From contig JANLFZ010000311.1 in assembly GCA_024653385.1 (NCBI GenBank), positions 1-7,338 of the forward strand: a stretch of DNA of 7,338 bases, given 5' to 3'. This document shows positions 1 through 5,673 of the stretch, one piece after another. Each line of letters opens with the position of its first letter. Position 1 is the first letter of the stretch. The notes below the pieces were generated by a model. That model made no database searches. It was given only the letters and a program-made list of their open reading frames with translations, and was not told the DNA's origin. Both the position numbers and the translations under genes were made by a program. Source of the stretch: Thermoguttaceae bacterium (GTDB lineage Bacteria > Planctomycetota > Planctomycetia > Pirellulales > Thermoguttaceae).

Positions 1-39
1 GTCCCCTTCACGTCCGAAGGGGACAGTCCCCGTGAAGGG
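1..39. repeat. REP-like nested palindrome at left edge
   Basis: Three overlapping inverted repeats are visible. GTCCCCTT (1-8) pairs with AAGGGGAC (17-24) around an 8-nt loop. GGGGAC (19-24) pairs with GTCCCC (26-31) around a single A. CCCTTCACG (4-12) pairs with CGTGAAGGG (31-39). The arms are mutually exclusive, so the element can fold in alternative ways. The GGGGACAGTCCCC core resembles dispersed intergenic REP-type palindromes that I associate with planctomycete genomes; copy number cannot be seen here. It lies 40 bases before the TPR gene and may continue to the left of the window. Confidence 0.6.
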
Positions 40-78
40 TTACCTCCGGCACGTCCGTTTGTTGAGATAGGCGCGATC

Positions 79-3033
79 ATGAAGTCTGCTCGCCTCTGGT
101 TGTGTTCGTGTTTCGCCTGGGGACTGCTGGCGGCCGCGGGGATCGCCGCCGAGGTCCGGCCGCTGGAGTTCCTTCGAGAGCTTCAGGCACGCGGGTATCA
201 CGACTTCGCCGTCGAGTACCTCGAGATGCTCCAACAGTCCGGCGAACTACCCGAAGAAATTGCCGACGTCTTCGACCTGGAGATGTCGAAGTGCCTGCGA
301 GGGGCGGCCAACCGAGCCTACGACGCGAAGCAGGCAGCCGAATGGATGGACCGGGCCCAGGCCCACCTCGACAAGTTTCTCAAGGAGAAGCCCCAGCATC
401 CCGAAGCCGTCGCGGCAATGGTCTCGGGCGGCAGCTTCGCGGTCGACAACGCCTTGCGGCTGATTCGCGACGCCAAGGCGATCGCCGAAAAGGACAAGGC
501 CCAGGCAGCCAAGCTTCTCAGCGACGGCCGCGCCCGGCTCGCCCAGGCCCGCAAACGCTTCGATGACGCCCGGCAGACCCTCGAGCGGCGCCGGGCCGAA
601 ATTCCCGCGCCCAAGGCGCCGACGGGCAAGGCCCGCACCGTCCCCAAGGAAAGCCGGCAGGTCCTCGAACGCCGCGCGCAGCTCGAAGCGAACATCGTCG
701 AGGCCCAGTTCCAGATGGGCCTGGTCGATTACTACCTGGCGCAGACCTATCTCGACCCCAAGGATCCCGCGCGCAGCGCGGCGTTGAAGAACGCCGGCAA
801 GGTCTTCAACGACATCTGGCAGGCCCGCCGCATCACGGCCGGCGGCCAGGTCGACATCGTCGGGCTCCAGGCCCACATGTGGGAAGGCAAAGTCATGGAC
901 GACCTCGGCGACTGGCAAACTGCCGTCGACATCTACGACGAGGTCCTCGCCAGCGACCCCGGGCCGAACCTGACTGACAAGCTCCTCGATCCGCTCTTCG
1001 CCCAGGTCCATTACTATCGCTTCGTGATCCTGAAGTCGAAACAGCCCGATGTCTTCCTCGACGAGGCCTCCGAGTACCTCAGCCAGTACACGAAGAAGAG
1101 CCGGTACGACGGCTACCAGGGCGTCGCCCTGGAGTACGCCAAGGCCCTCCTCGACCTGGCCGGGAAGGCCGAGGGTCAGGAGAAATCGAAGCTGACCCAG
1201 CAGGCCACGAGCGTTCTGATCGCCATGGCCCGGGTGCCCAGCTCGCACCAGGCCGAGGCGATCGAACTGCGCAACAAGCTCGGCGGCGGAACCGGGGCGG
1301 CCTTCGGCGATCCGGCAAGTGCCAAGACCTTCGTCGAGGCGGTAGGCATCGGCGACGCGGCAGCCCAGTCCGGCAAATGGAAGGAGGCCGCGGCGGGATA
1401 CCGCCGGGCTCTCGAAATCGGCGACACGGGCAAGGACGCGCCGGCGCGAACCGCGAAGGTGCAGGAGGCCCTCGCCCGCGCCGAGTACATGGTCGCCGCC
1501 GAGCTGTACAAGGACGGCAAGTTCGCCGAGTTTCGCGACGCGGCACGGAAGATCGTCCAGGAGTTTCCCAATGCCGCCGTGACCCCCGACGCGGCCACGA
1601 TGGCCGTCGAGGCGCAGTTGCGTCTGTACTCGGCGATTCCCGCGAACGAGACCGACAAACGAACCGCGGCCCTGGACCTTCTCACGAAAATGGCCAAGGA
1701 GGTCGAGAACCGCTGGCCCGGCAAACCGCATGCCGACGACGCCCGCATGGCCATCGCCCAGGCGTCGCTGGTGCGCGGCGAGGTCGACGCGGCGCTTGCG
1801 GCGTTCGAGGCCGTCAGCGACCGCTCCGAGCGCTATCCCGTGGCCCAGTCGCTGGCCGCGCAAACCTTCTGGCGACGCTACCTCACCGAGAAACAGAAAG
1901 GGGCTCAGGCCGACAAGGACCTCATGGCCGCCGACCGCAAGCGAGCCCTCGAGCACGTCACGGTGAGCGTCGAGCGGTTCAAGAAGGCGGCGGAGCCGGG
2001 CAAGCCCTTGACCAAGCAGCACCTCGAGGCCCAGTTGCTCTTGGGCGAAATCAAGCTGGATCAGGGCGAGGCCAAGGAGGCCGCGGCGCTGCTTCAACCG
2101 TTGGTCGATCAGGTCAAGGCGGAGAAGCCCTCCGCGCTCGACTTCGTGATGCTGCGGATCTTTTTCGGCGCGGCCCAGGCGTATTTGGCCATTGGCGACA
2201 TCGCGCATGCGACCGACGTAGGGTTGATTCTCGCCGAGTTGGGCGCCGATGCCCCGCCCATCAATGCCCTGCTCGTGAGGTTCGTCCGCGTGCTCGACGG
2301 CGAGTGCCGCAAGGCCGAGGCGGCCGTCACCGAGGCCCAGAGCAAGAACGACGAGAAAGCCCATCAGGCGGCCCTGGCGCGATTGAAGTCGGCTCAAGAG
2401 ACCGTCGGGGGACTGTTGAAGAAGCTGGCCCAGCGCAAGCAGTTGGGCGTGGCCGACGTGCTCTACCTGGCCGATCAGTGCGCCGCGGTGGGCATGAACG
2501 ACGAGGCGGCCGCGTTGCTCCAGGCGGTGATCGATCTGGCCCAGCAGGGCGACGCCACGGCCCAGAAGGCCCTTCCGCGGGCCCGGTCGCGCAGGGCCGC
2601 CCAGTTGCGCAAGGAGGGCAAGTACGAGCAGGCCATCGAGCAGGTCGAACAGCTCATCAAAGAGAACCCCCGCGCCCTGGATCCCCAGATGGAGCGGGCG
2701 CGAATCCTCCAGGCCTGGGCCGAACAAGACCCCGCCCAATTCGACAAGGCCGTGGCCCAGTGGCATTTCATCCGCAACCTGATCGAACCGAACCGCAAGA
2801 AGTTCCTCCGCGAGTACTACGAGGTCATCTACAACGCCGCCGACTGCCTGCGCATTCAGGCCGAAAAGGCCGCCGATCGGCAGACGGCCGTCGCCAAGGC
2901 CACGGAGGGCGCGAAGGTGCTCACGGCCGCGATGGTCATGAGCGACAAACTCGATGGCGACCCCAATACCCAGGCGAAGTACAAAGCCCTTCTGGAAAAA
3001 CTCAAGGCGATGAGCCTCGGCGGGGCAAAATAG
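79..3033 (+). CDS. Exported TPR-like helical-repeat protein
   Basis: This encodes a 984-residue protein of unknown specific function. Residues 1-24 form a signal peptide: Lys/Arg near the start, a hydrophobic core (LWLCSCFAWGLLAAAG) and a likely signal peptidase I site after GIAA. No convincing lipobox is seen. The rest is almost wholly helical and rich in Ala, Lys, Glu and Gln. Several segments have TPR-like spacing: residues 31-62 (FLRELQARGYHDFAVEYLEM), about 274-294 (GDWQTAVDIYDEVLASDP), 428-449 (GKWKEAAAGYRRALEIGD), 475-505 (DGKFAEFRDAARKIVQEFP), 563-590, 655-680 and 838-870 (EGKYEQAIEQVEQLIKENP). Residues 149-217 are highly charged and probably coiled coil, with a Pro/Lys linker. There is no enzymatic motif. 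By family, a periplasmic scaffold or assembly role is plausible, but this is inference. ATG 79 is chosen because it gives the signal peptide; the ribosome binding site is weak. The gene is separated from the next by 450 bases, so it is probably its own unit. Confidence 0.88.
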   Translation: MKSARLWLCSCFAWGLLAAAGIAAEVRPLEFLRELQARGYHDFAVEYLEMLQQSGELPEEIADVFDLEMSKCLRGAANRAYDAKQAAEWMDRAQAHLDKFLKEKPQHPEAVAAMVSGGSFAVDNALRLIRDAKAIAEKDKAQAAKLLSDGRARLAQARKRFDDARQTLERRRAEIPAPKAPTGKARTVPKESRQVLERRAQLEANIVEAQFQMGLVDYYLAQTYLDPKDPARSAALKNAGKVFNDIWQARRITAGGQVDIVGLQAHMWEGKVMDDLGDWQTAVDIYDEVLASDPGPNLTDKLLDPLFAQVHYYRFVILKSKQPDVFLDEASEYLSQYTKKSRYDGYQGVALEYAKALLDLAGKAEGQEKSKLTQQATSVLIAMARVPSSHQAEAIELRNKLGGGTGAAFGDPASAKTFVEAVGIGDAAAQSGKWKEAAAGYRRALEIGDTGKDAPARTAKVQEALARAEYMVAAELYKDGKFAEFRDAARKIVQEFPNAAVTPDAATMAVEAQLRLYSAIPANETDKRTAALDLLTKMAKEVENRWPGKPHADDARMAIAQASLVRGEVDAALAAFEAVSDRSERYPVAQSLAAQTFWRRYLTEKQKGAQADKDLMAADRKRALEHVTVSVERFKKAAEPGKPLTKQHLEAQLLLGEIKLDQGEAKEAAALLQPLVDQVKAEKPSALDFVMLRIFFGAAQAYLAIGDIAHATDVGLILAELGADAPPINALLVRFVRVLDGECRKAEAAVTEAQSKNDEKAHQAALARLKSAQETVGGLLKKLAQRKQLGVADVLYLADQCAAVGMNDEAAALLQAVIDLAQQGDATAQKALPRARSRRAAQLRKEGKYEQAIEQVEQLIKENPRALDPQMERARILQAWAEQDPAQFDKAVAQWHFIRNLIEPNRKKFLREYYEVIYNAADCLRIQAEKAADRQTAVAKATEGAKVLTAAMVMSDKLDGDPNTQAKYKALLEKLKAMSLGGAK

Positions 3034-3047
3034 GGCTTACGCGGGGC

Positions 3048-3131
3048 GGGCTTTCCGGGTATTCTCTGCGCCGCTTGGCGTTCTTCTGACCCGAGGGGGA
3101 GAAACCGCCGGAAAGCCCATCGGTTTTCCGG
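3048..3131 (+). terminator. Inverted-repeat region after the TPR gene, possible terminator
   Basis: GGGCTTTCCGG (3048-3058) is perfectly complementary to CCGGAAAGCCC (3108-3118), an 11-bp stem starting 14 bases after the stop codon. Inside the 49-nt spacer lies a small hairpin, CGCC (3069-3072) with GGCG (3077-3080) and a 4-nt loop. The right arm can instead pair locally: CCGGAAA (3108-3114) with TTTCCGG (3125-3131), 10-nt loop. No U-tract follows, so this is not a classical intrinsic terminator. It may act in 3' end formation or mRNA stability. Confidence 0.4.
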
Positions 3132-3187
3132 CCCAACCCGGCCCGGCCCGTTTCAGTGGGCGATCTGAACACGGATGTAGTCCTTGG

Positions 3188-3199
3188 GAACGCCCGTTC
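3188..3199. promoter_or_regulatory. GAAC-N4-GTTC dyad, possible LexA-type operator
   Basis: The sequence GAACGCCCGTTC is an inverted repeat with 5-bp arms (GAACG/CGTTC) and a 2-nt centre. It matches the GAAC-N4-GTTC layout of Gram-positive-type LexA boxes. Whether LexA of this organism uses that motif is unknown. It sits 155 bases past the TPR stop and about 290 bases before the receiver gene, which is far for direct repression of either. A chance match is possible. Confidence 0.2.
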
Positions 3200-3230
3200 T
3201 AGTCCCCCAGTGCGATCAGGATTTCCCTAT

Positions 3231-3250
3231 TTTCCGCGGATTTCCGCGGG
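3231..3250. repeat. 10-bp tandem repeat with CCGCGG cores
   Basis: Two adjacent 10-mers, TTTCCGCGGA and TTTCCGCGGG, differ only in the last base. Each contains the self-complementary CCGCGG, so two identical dyads sit on the same helix face one turn apart. A third, poorer unit (ATTTCCCTAT) precedes them. The arrangement would suit cooperative protein binding, but no binding protein can be named. Confidence 0.45.
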
Positions 3251-3316
3251 AACTCGGGTCGGCGTTGGTTCCGCCCCGCCCTGTCTTCGCCAATTGCCTG
3301 GCCTCCCAACTCGCGA

Positions 3317-3414
3317 ACCCCTTGTGCAGGCTAGTTCCAAGGGGTCTAGATAAGCAGCACGCGACGATCCATTGGTGCCTGGATCGTGTCGCCAATCGTT
3401 TATGAATCGGTTGG
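3317..3414 (+). promoter_or_regulatory. Cluster of hairpins, candidate structured 5' leader
   Basis: Three hairpins lie in a row about 70-170 bases before the receiver gene. First, ACCCCTTG (3317-3324) pairs with CAAGGGGT (3338-3345), 13-nt loop. Second, ACGATCCA (3364-3371) pairs with TGGATCGT (3380-3387), 8-nt loop, and GCG (3361-3363) can pair with CGC (3390-3392) past a 2-nt bulge. Third, CCAATCG (3392-3398) pairs with CGGTTGG (3408-3414) with one G-U, 9-nt loop. A competing stem is AATCGG (3405-3410) with CCGATT (3425-3430). The third hairpin uses G-U and so suggests RNA structure. It matches no riboswitch class I recognise. Confidence 0.35.
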
Positions 3415-3442
3415 TCCATAGAAGCCGATTGAATTCTGTGCG

Positions 3443-3477
3443 AAAAGGAAAGGCGTCTTAAGGCTCAAAAGGAAAGG
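3443..3477 (+). repeat. Duplicated AAAAGGAAAGG before the receiver gene
   Basis: AAAAGGAAAGG occurs at 3443-3453 and again at 3467-3477, 24 bases apart start to start. The second copy contains the ribosome binding site for ATG 3486. The first is too far upstream to serve that start and has no start codon of its own behind it. It may be a standby ribosome site or chance purine-rich sequence. Confidence 0.5.
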
Positions 3478-3485
3478 GCAACTTG

Positions 3486-3845
3486 ATGCGAGCGAGAGTC
3501 CTTCTGGCCCTGGATTCCCCTCTTCTGCGCGAGACCCTCGCGGACCTCTTGGCCCGGGAAGGCGACATCGAGGTGGTGGGTCAGGTGGACGACCCGGTCG
3601 ATTTGCTCTTGGCCGTGGAAGAAACCGAGGCCGACGTCGTGTTGCATACATTCCGCGACTCGCCCGAACTGCCCGGCATTTGCAGTCACCTGTTTGCCGA
3701 GTTCCCGCACGTGCTGGTGATCGGATTGTCGCCCGACGCCAGTTGGGCGTTCGCGTGCCGGCAGACGGTGACGGTCAAGCCGTTGGCGTCGGTGGGGATC
3801 GACGACGTGCTGGCCGAGATTCGTTCTGCGTGCGTCGCAAGCTGA
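3486..3845 (+). CDS. Stand-alone degenerate receiver (pseudo-REC) protein
   Basis: This encodes 119 residues with the length and pattern of a single CheY/NarL-type receiver domain and no output domain. The N-terminus (VLLALDSPLLRETLADLL, residues 5-22) aligns with the usual VDDHPLxRE motif, but only one acidic residue of the pair remains (D10, with L9 beside it). The beta-3 strand reads ADVVLHTF (49-56), placing Thr55 where the phosphoacceptor Asp should be. The beta-5 lysine is kept as VKP (97-99). It therefore probably cannot be phosphorylated in the normal way and may act by protein contact. ATG 3486 is preferred over TTG 3483 because GGAAAGG (3471-3477) lies 8 bases upstream of it. The next gene starts 13 bases after the stop and encodes a second degenerate receiver, so the two are likely co-transcribed and may pair. 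Confidence 0.75.
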   Translation: MRARVLLALDSPLLRETLADLLAREGDIEVVGQVDDPVDLLLAVEETEADVVLHTFRDSPELPGICSHLFAEFPHVLVIGLSPDASWAFACRQTVTVKPLASVGIDDVLAEIRSACVAS

Positions 3846-3846
3846 A

Positions 3847-3853
3847 GGGGGAG
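3847..3853 (+). promoter_or_regulatory. Ribosome binding site deciding the GTG start
   Basis: GGGGGAG lies 5 bases before GTG 3859. It is the reason for accepting a GTG start here; it follows directly on the TGA stop of the upstream gene (3843-3845). Confidence 0.65.
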
Positions 3854-3858
3854 AATCC

Positions 3859-4515
3859 GTGACGCCTGCCGCCCGTCCCAAGGTGCTTCTGTCAGTCCTT
3901 TGCGGCTGCCGCCTGATGCGCGAGGCCCTAGTGCGGCGTCTGGCTCGGGAAGCAGGGATCTCGGTGGTGGCCAGCGGTGCGACCTTGCACGACCTGCTTG
4001 CGGCGCCCGGTGTGCGCAATACCCAGGTGCTGGTGATCAACGACGACGCGCACGCCTGGCCGATGTTCGTCGACGCCACGGCGATCCTGCCGTCGGCTGA
4101 AGTCGTGATGCTGGTCGACGATCACGATCTCGCCAGTGCGGTCCGGTACATCGAGGCGGGGGCGCGGGCGTGCGTCGAGCACAGTGCCTCGTTGGCCTTG
4201 CTCGTCCAGGCGATCGAGGCCGCCGCGCAAGGCCGGAGCGTGGCGTCGGGCGCGATGGTCGCCTGCGTGATCCGCCGGCTCCACCGATTGCCGCCTCGGA
4301 AGACACCCGTCCGGCGCGATGGGGTTCCGGCGCTGACCGACCGCGAGGCGGAGGTGCTCCGGCTGGTCGCCGAGGGCCTTTCGAACAAGCAGATCGCCCG
4401 GTGGCTGCGCATCAAGATCTCCACGGTCAAGACCTTCGTGCATCAGATCCTGAAGAAGCTCCATGTGAGACGACGACGTGACGTGCTGCTGCGGAGCCGG
4501 GGCATCGAAGTGTGA
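3859..4515 (+). CDS. NarL/LuxR-type regulator with degenerate receiver
   Basis: This encodes 218 residues: a receiver-like domain (about 8-130) and a LuxR-type helix-turn-helix (159-211). The latter shows the family signature LTDREAEVLRLVAEGLSNKQ, then IARWL and STVKTFVHQILKKL, so DNA binding is well supported. The receiver is more degraded than its neighbour's. There is no Asp or Glu in residues 1-21, so the acidic pair is lost; Asn61 sits at the phosphoacceptor position (VLVIND); Val86 replaces Thr/Ser; His108 replaces the conserved Lys in the AGAR-containing segment. It is thus a phosphorylation-independent or differently signalled transcription factor. It lacks an acyl-homoserine-lactone binding domain. 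The GTG start at 3859 is supported by GGGGGAG (3847-3853). It shares an operon with the upstream pseudo-receiver and probably with the acyltransferase that follows after 83 bases, an obvious candidate target. Confidence 0.85.
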   Translation: MTPAARPKVLLSVLCGCRLMREALVRRLAREAGISVVASGATLHDLLAAPGVRNTQVLVINDDAHAWPMFVDATAILPSAEVVMLVDDHDLASAVRYIEAGARACVEHSASLALLVQAIEAAAQGRSVASGAMVACVIRRLHRLPPRKTPVRRDGVPALTDREAEVLRLVAEGLSNKQIARWLRIKISTVKTFVHQILKKLHVRRRRDVLLRSRGIEV

Positions 4516-4518
4516 AAC

Positions 4519-4578
4519 CCCGGGTTACTGGATTCCCGGGCGGTAACGTGAGAGCAGGAAGCCGTTTATTTGGCTCAC
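4519..4578 (+). promoter_or_regulatory. Inverted repeats between regulator and acyltransferase genes
   Basis: CCCGGG occurs twice (4519-4524 and 4535-4540) and can pair as a stem with a 10-nt loop. Further on, GTGAG (4548-4552) pairs with CTCAC (4574-4578), and inside it AGCC (4560-4563) pairs with GGCT (4572-4575) around the AT-rich loop GTTTATTT; these two share bases and compete. The segment lies directly before the acyltransferase start and could tune its translation or partly terminate transcription. The support is structural only. Confidence 0.3.
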
Positions 4579-4598
4579 AGGGGGCTTTGGGAGGAACC

Positions 4599-5438
4599 AT
4601 GACAGCCTTGGCAGCGCCCGTCGCCACCCCGTCGAATCTCATGCGCCGACGAGACGACGCGAGCCGGTCGGTTCGAGTGATCGCGTTTCGCGCGCCGGAG
4701 CGCGTGGTGAGCGACCGGCTCGAGCGATTGCTTGGCGAGGCGGAGATCGATTTTCGCATCGCGGCGTCGCGCGAGGACTTCCGCGGCGCGTTCCGCCTGG
4801 TGTACCAGGCGTATGTGCGCGGTGGTCTGGCCGAAACCAATCCTTACCGGATGCGGGTGACGCCGTACCAGCTTCTGCCCACCACCGAGGTCTTCGTCGC
4901 CGCGCGCGGAACCGAGGTGGTCGCCACGATGAGCCTGGTGCGCGACGGGCAACTTGGACTGCCGATGGAGGCGATCTATCCCGATCAGGTCGATTGGCTT
5001 CGGCAGCGCGGGCTGGCGCTGGCGGAGGTTTCGTGCCTGGCCGACGCGAGGGACGCGGGGAAAAATTCGCCCGCCACCGCGATGCGTTTGATGAGCCTCA
5101 TGGCCCAATGCGCGCTGGCGCGGGGGGTCAACCAGTTGCTCATTGCGGTCCATCCGCGCCATGCCCGATTCTACCAGCGCTTCACGGCCTTTGAGCCGAT
5201 CGGCGGCCTGCGCCAATACCACGCCGTGTGCGACCGGCCCGCCGTGGCCCTGGCGCTGGACATCGACCGTGCTCCGATCGACCACCCCGATCTTTATCGC
5301 CGGTTCTTCGGTCTGCCGTTTCCAGAGAGTTCGTTGGCGTACCGCCCCATGCCGGAATACCTGCGCCTGGAGTTCGAGCCGGTCGTCGAAGTCAGTTACG
5401 ACGCGCACGTGTACTGGGAATCGGCCATGGCGGGCTAA
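4599..5438 (+). CDS. FeeM-type N-acyl amino acid synthase-like acyltransferase
   Basis: This encodes 279 residues with a GNAT-like fold of the FeeM/N-acyl amino acid synthase type, structurally related to LuxI-type autoinducer synthases. FeeM joins a fatty acyl group from acyl-ACP to an amino acid; the substrate here is unknown. Recognisable stretches are FRLVYQAYVRGGL (65-77), NPYRMRVTPYQLLPTTEVFV (81-100), a beta strand VVATMSLVRDG (107-117), GLPMEAIYP (120-128), LAEVSCLAD (141-149, with E143 and C146), an alpha helix MRLMSLMAQCALARG (162-176), and LLIAVHPRHARFYQRF (180-195). The region past residue 215 probably completes the domain. ATG 4599 is chosen because GGGAGG (4589-4594) precedes it. 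An in-frame GTG at 4512 overlaps the upstream TGA as GTGA and would add 29 residues of low-complexity character; it is less likely but could allow coupling. The protein has no signal peptide or membrane segment and should be cytoplasmic. Confidence 0.8.
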   Translation: MTALAAPVATPSNLMRRRDDASRSVRVIAFRAPERVVSDRLERLLGEAEIDFRIAASREDFRGAFRLVYQAYVRGGLAETNPYRMRVTPYQLLPTTEVFVAARGTEVVATMSLVRDGQLGLPMEAIYPDQVDWLRQRGLALAEVSCLADARDAGKNSPATAMRLMSLMAQCALARGVNQLLIAVHPRHARFYQRFTAFEPIGGLRQYHAVCDRPAVALALDIDRAPIDHPDLYRRFFGLPFPESSLAYRPMPEYLRLEFEPVVEVSYDAHVYWESAMAG

Positions 5439-5673
5439 AGTTTCCAGGGGCATTTGCCGACCCAAGCGCCGTGTGCGCCGATGATAACGGTTATGGCGAG
5501 AAGGGCGTTCGTTCGGGCGGGAGCGGTGGGCGTTGCGTTGCCGCGCCGAACGCGCCGCAGGCCATGACGGCCGGGCTGCCGGAAGAATGCGCCCGACGAG
5601 GGGGGCGGTTTCCTTCGGAGTACGCGTGCGCTTCCGACCGCGGTCTATGCTTGAGTTGAGGCCATGAAATGAG
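5439..5673. other. Intergenic gap with an operator-like palindrome
   Basis: No gene is supported in this 235-base gap; the frame open through it (to 5659) is an extension of an out-of-phase frame of the acyltransferase. The only distinct element is ATAAC-G-GTTAT (5484-5494), an 11-bp perfect odd palindrome, AT-rich against a GC-rich background. It is flanked by CGCC (5476-5479) and GGCG (5495-5498), which also pair if GATG bulges out. It could be an operator for the transporter genes. No convincing -35/-10 pair is seen. Confidence 0.4.

Larger units (their letters stand above)
3034..3485. other. Long structured intergenic region, no gene seen
   Basis: This 450-base gap has only short, unconvincing reading frames (for example 3156-3353) without ribosome binding sites or recognisable protein features. 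It does contain the terminator-like inverted repeat, a GAAC-N4-GTTC dyad, a 10-bp tandem repeat with CCGCGG cores, and a cluster of hairpins at 3317-3414, listed separately. The promoter of the downstream regulator operon must lie here or within it, but I see no clear -35/-10 pair. The best candidate, TTGTGC (3322-3327) with TAGATA (3347-3352) at 19-nt spacing, is weak and overlaps a hairpin. Confidence 0.6.

Noticed and set aside
247..2766. 839-codon open frame on the minus strand inside the TPR gene
   Set aside because: Its codons coincide with those of the sense gene, so it stays open simply because the sense gene avoids TTA, CTA and TCA; it ends exactly at a rare sense CTA codon (247-249). 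The sense frame has the signal peptide and TPR-like pattern.
1377..3089. 570-codon plus-strand frame overlapping the TPR gene
   Set aside because: The translation is Arg/Gly/Pro-rich low complexity, typical of a shifted frame in GC-rich DNA, with no domain pattern.
3156..3419. Short frames on both strands in the intergenic region
   Set aside because: They overlap each other and the hairpin cluster, lack ribosome binding sites and show no protein pattern.
4512..4598. GTG 4512 as start of the acyltransferase
   Set aside because: The GTGA overlap is attractive, but the added residues do not look like the family and GGGAGG points to ATG 4599.
5228..5659. Plus-strand frame crossing the 5439-5673 gap as a possible small gene
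   Set aside because: It begins inside the acyltransferase in another frame, and the part in the gap has no ribosome binding site or recognisable features.
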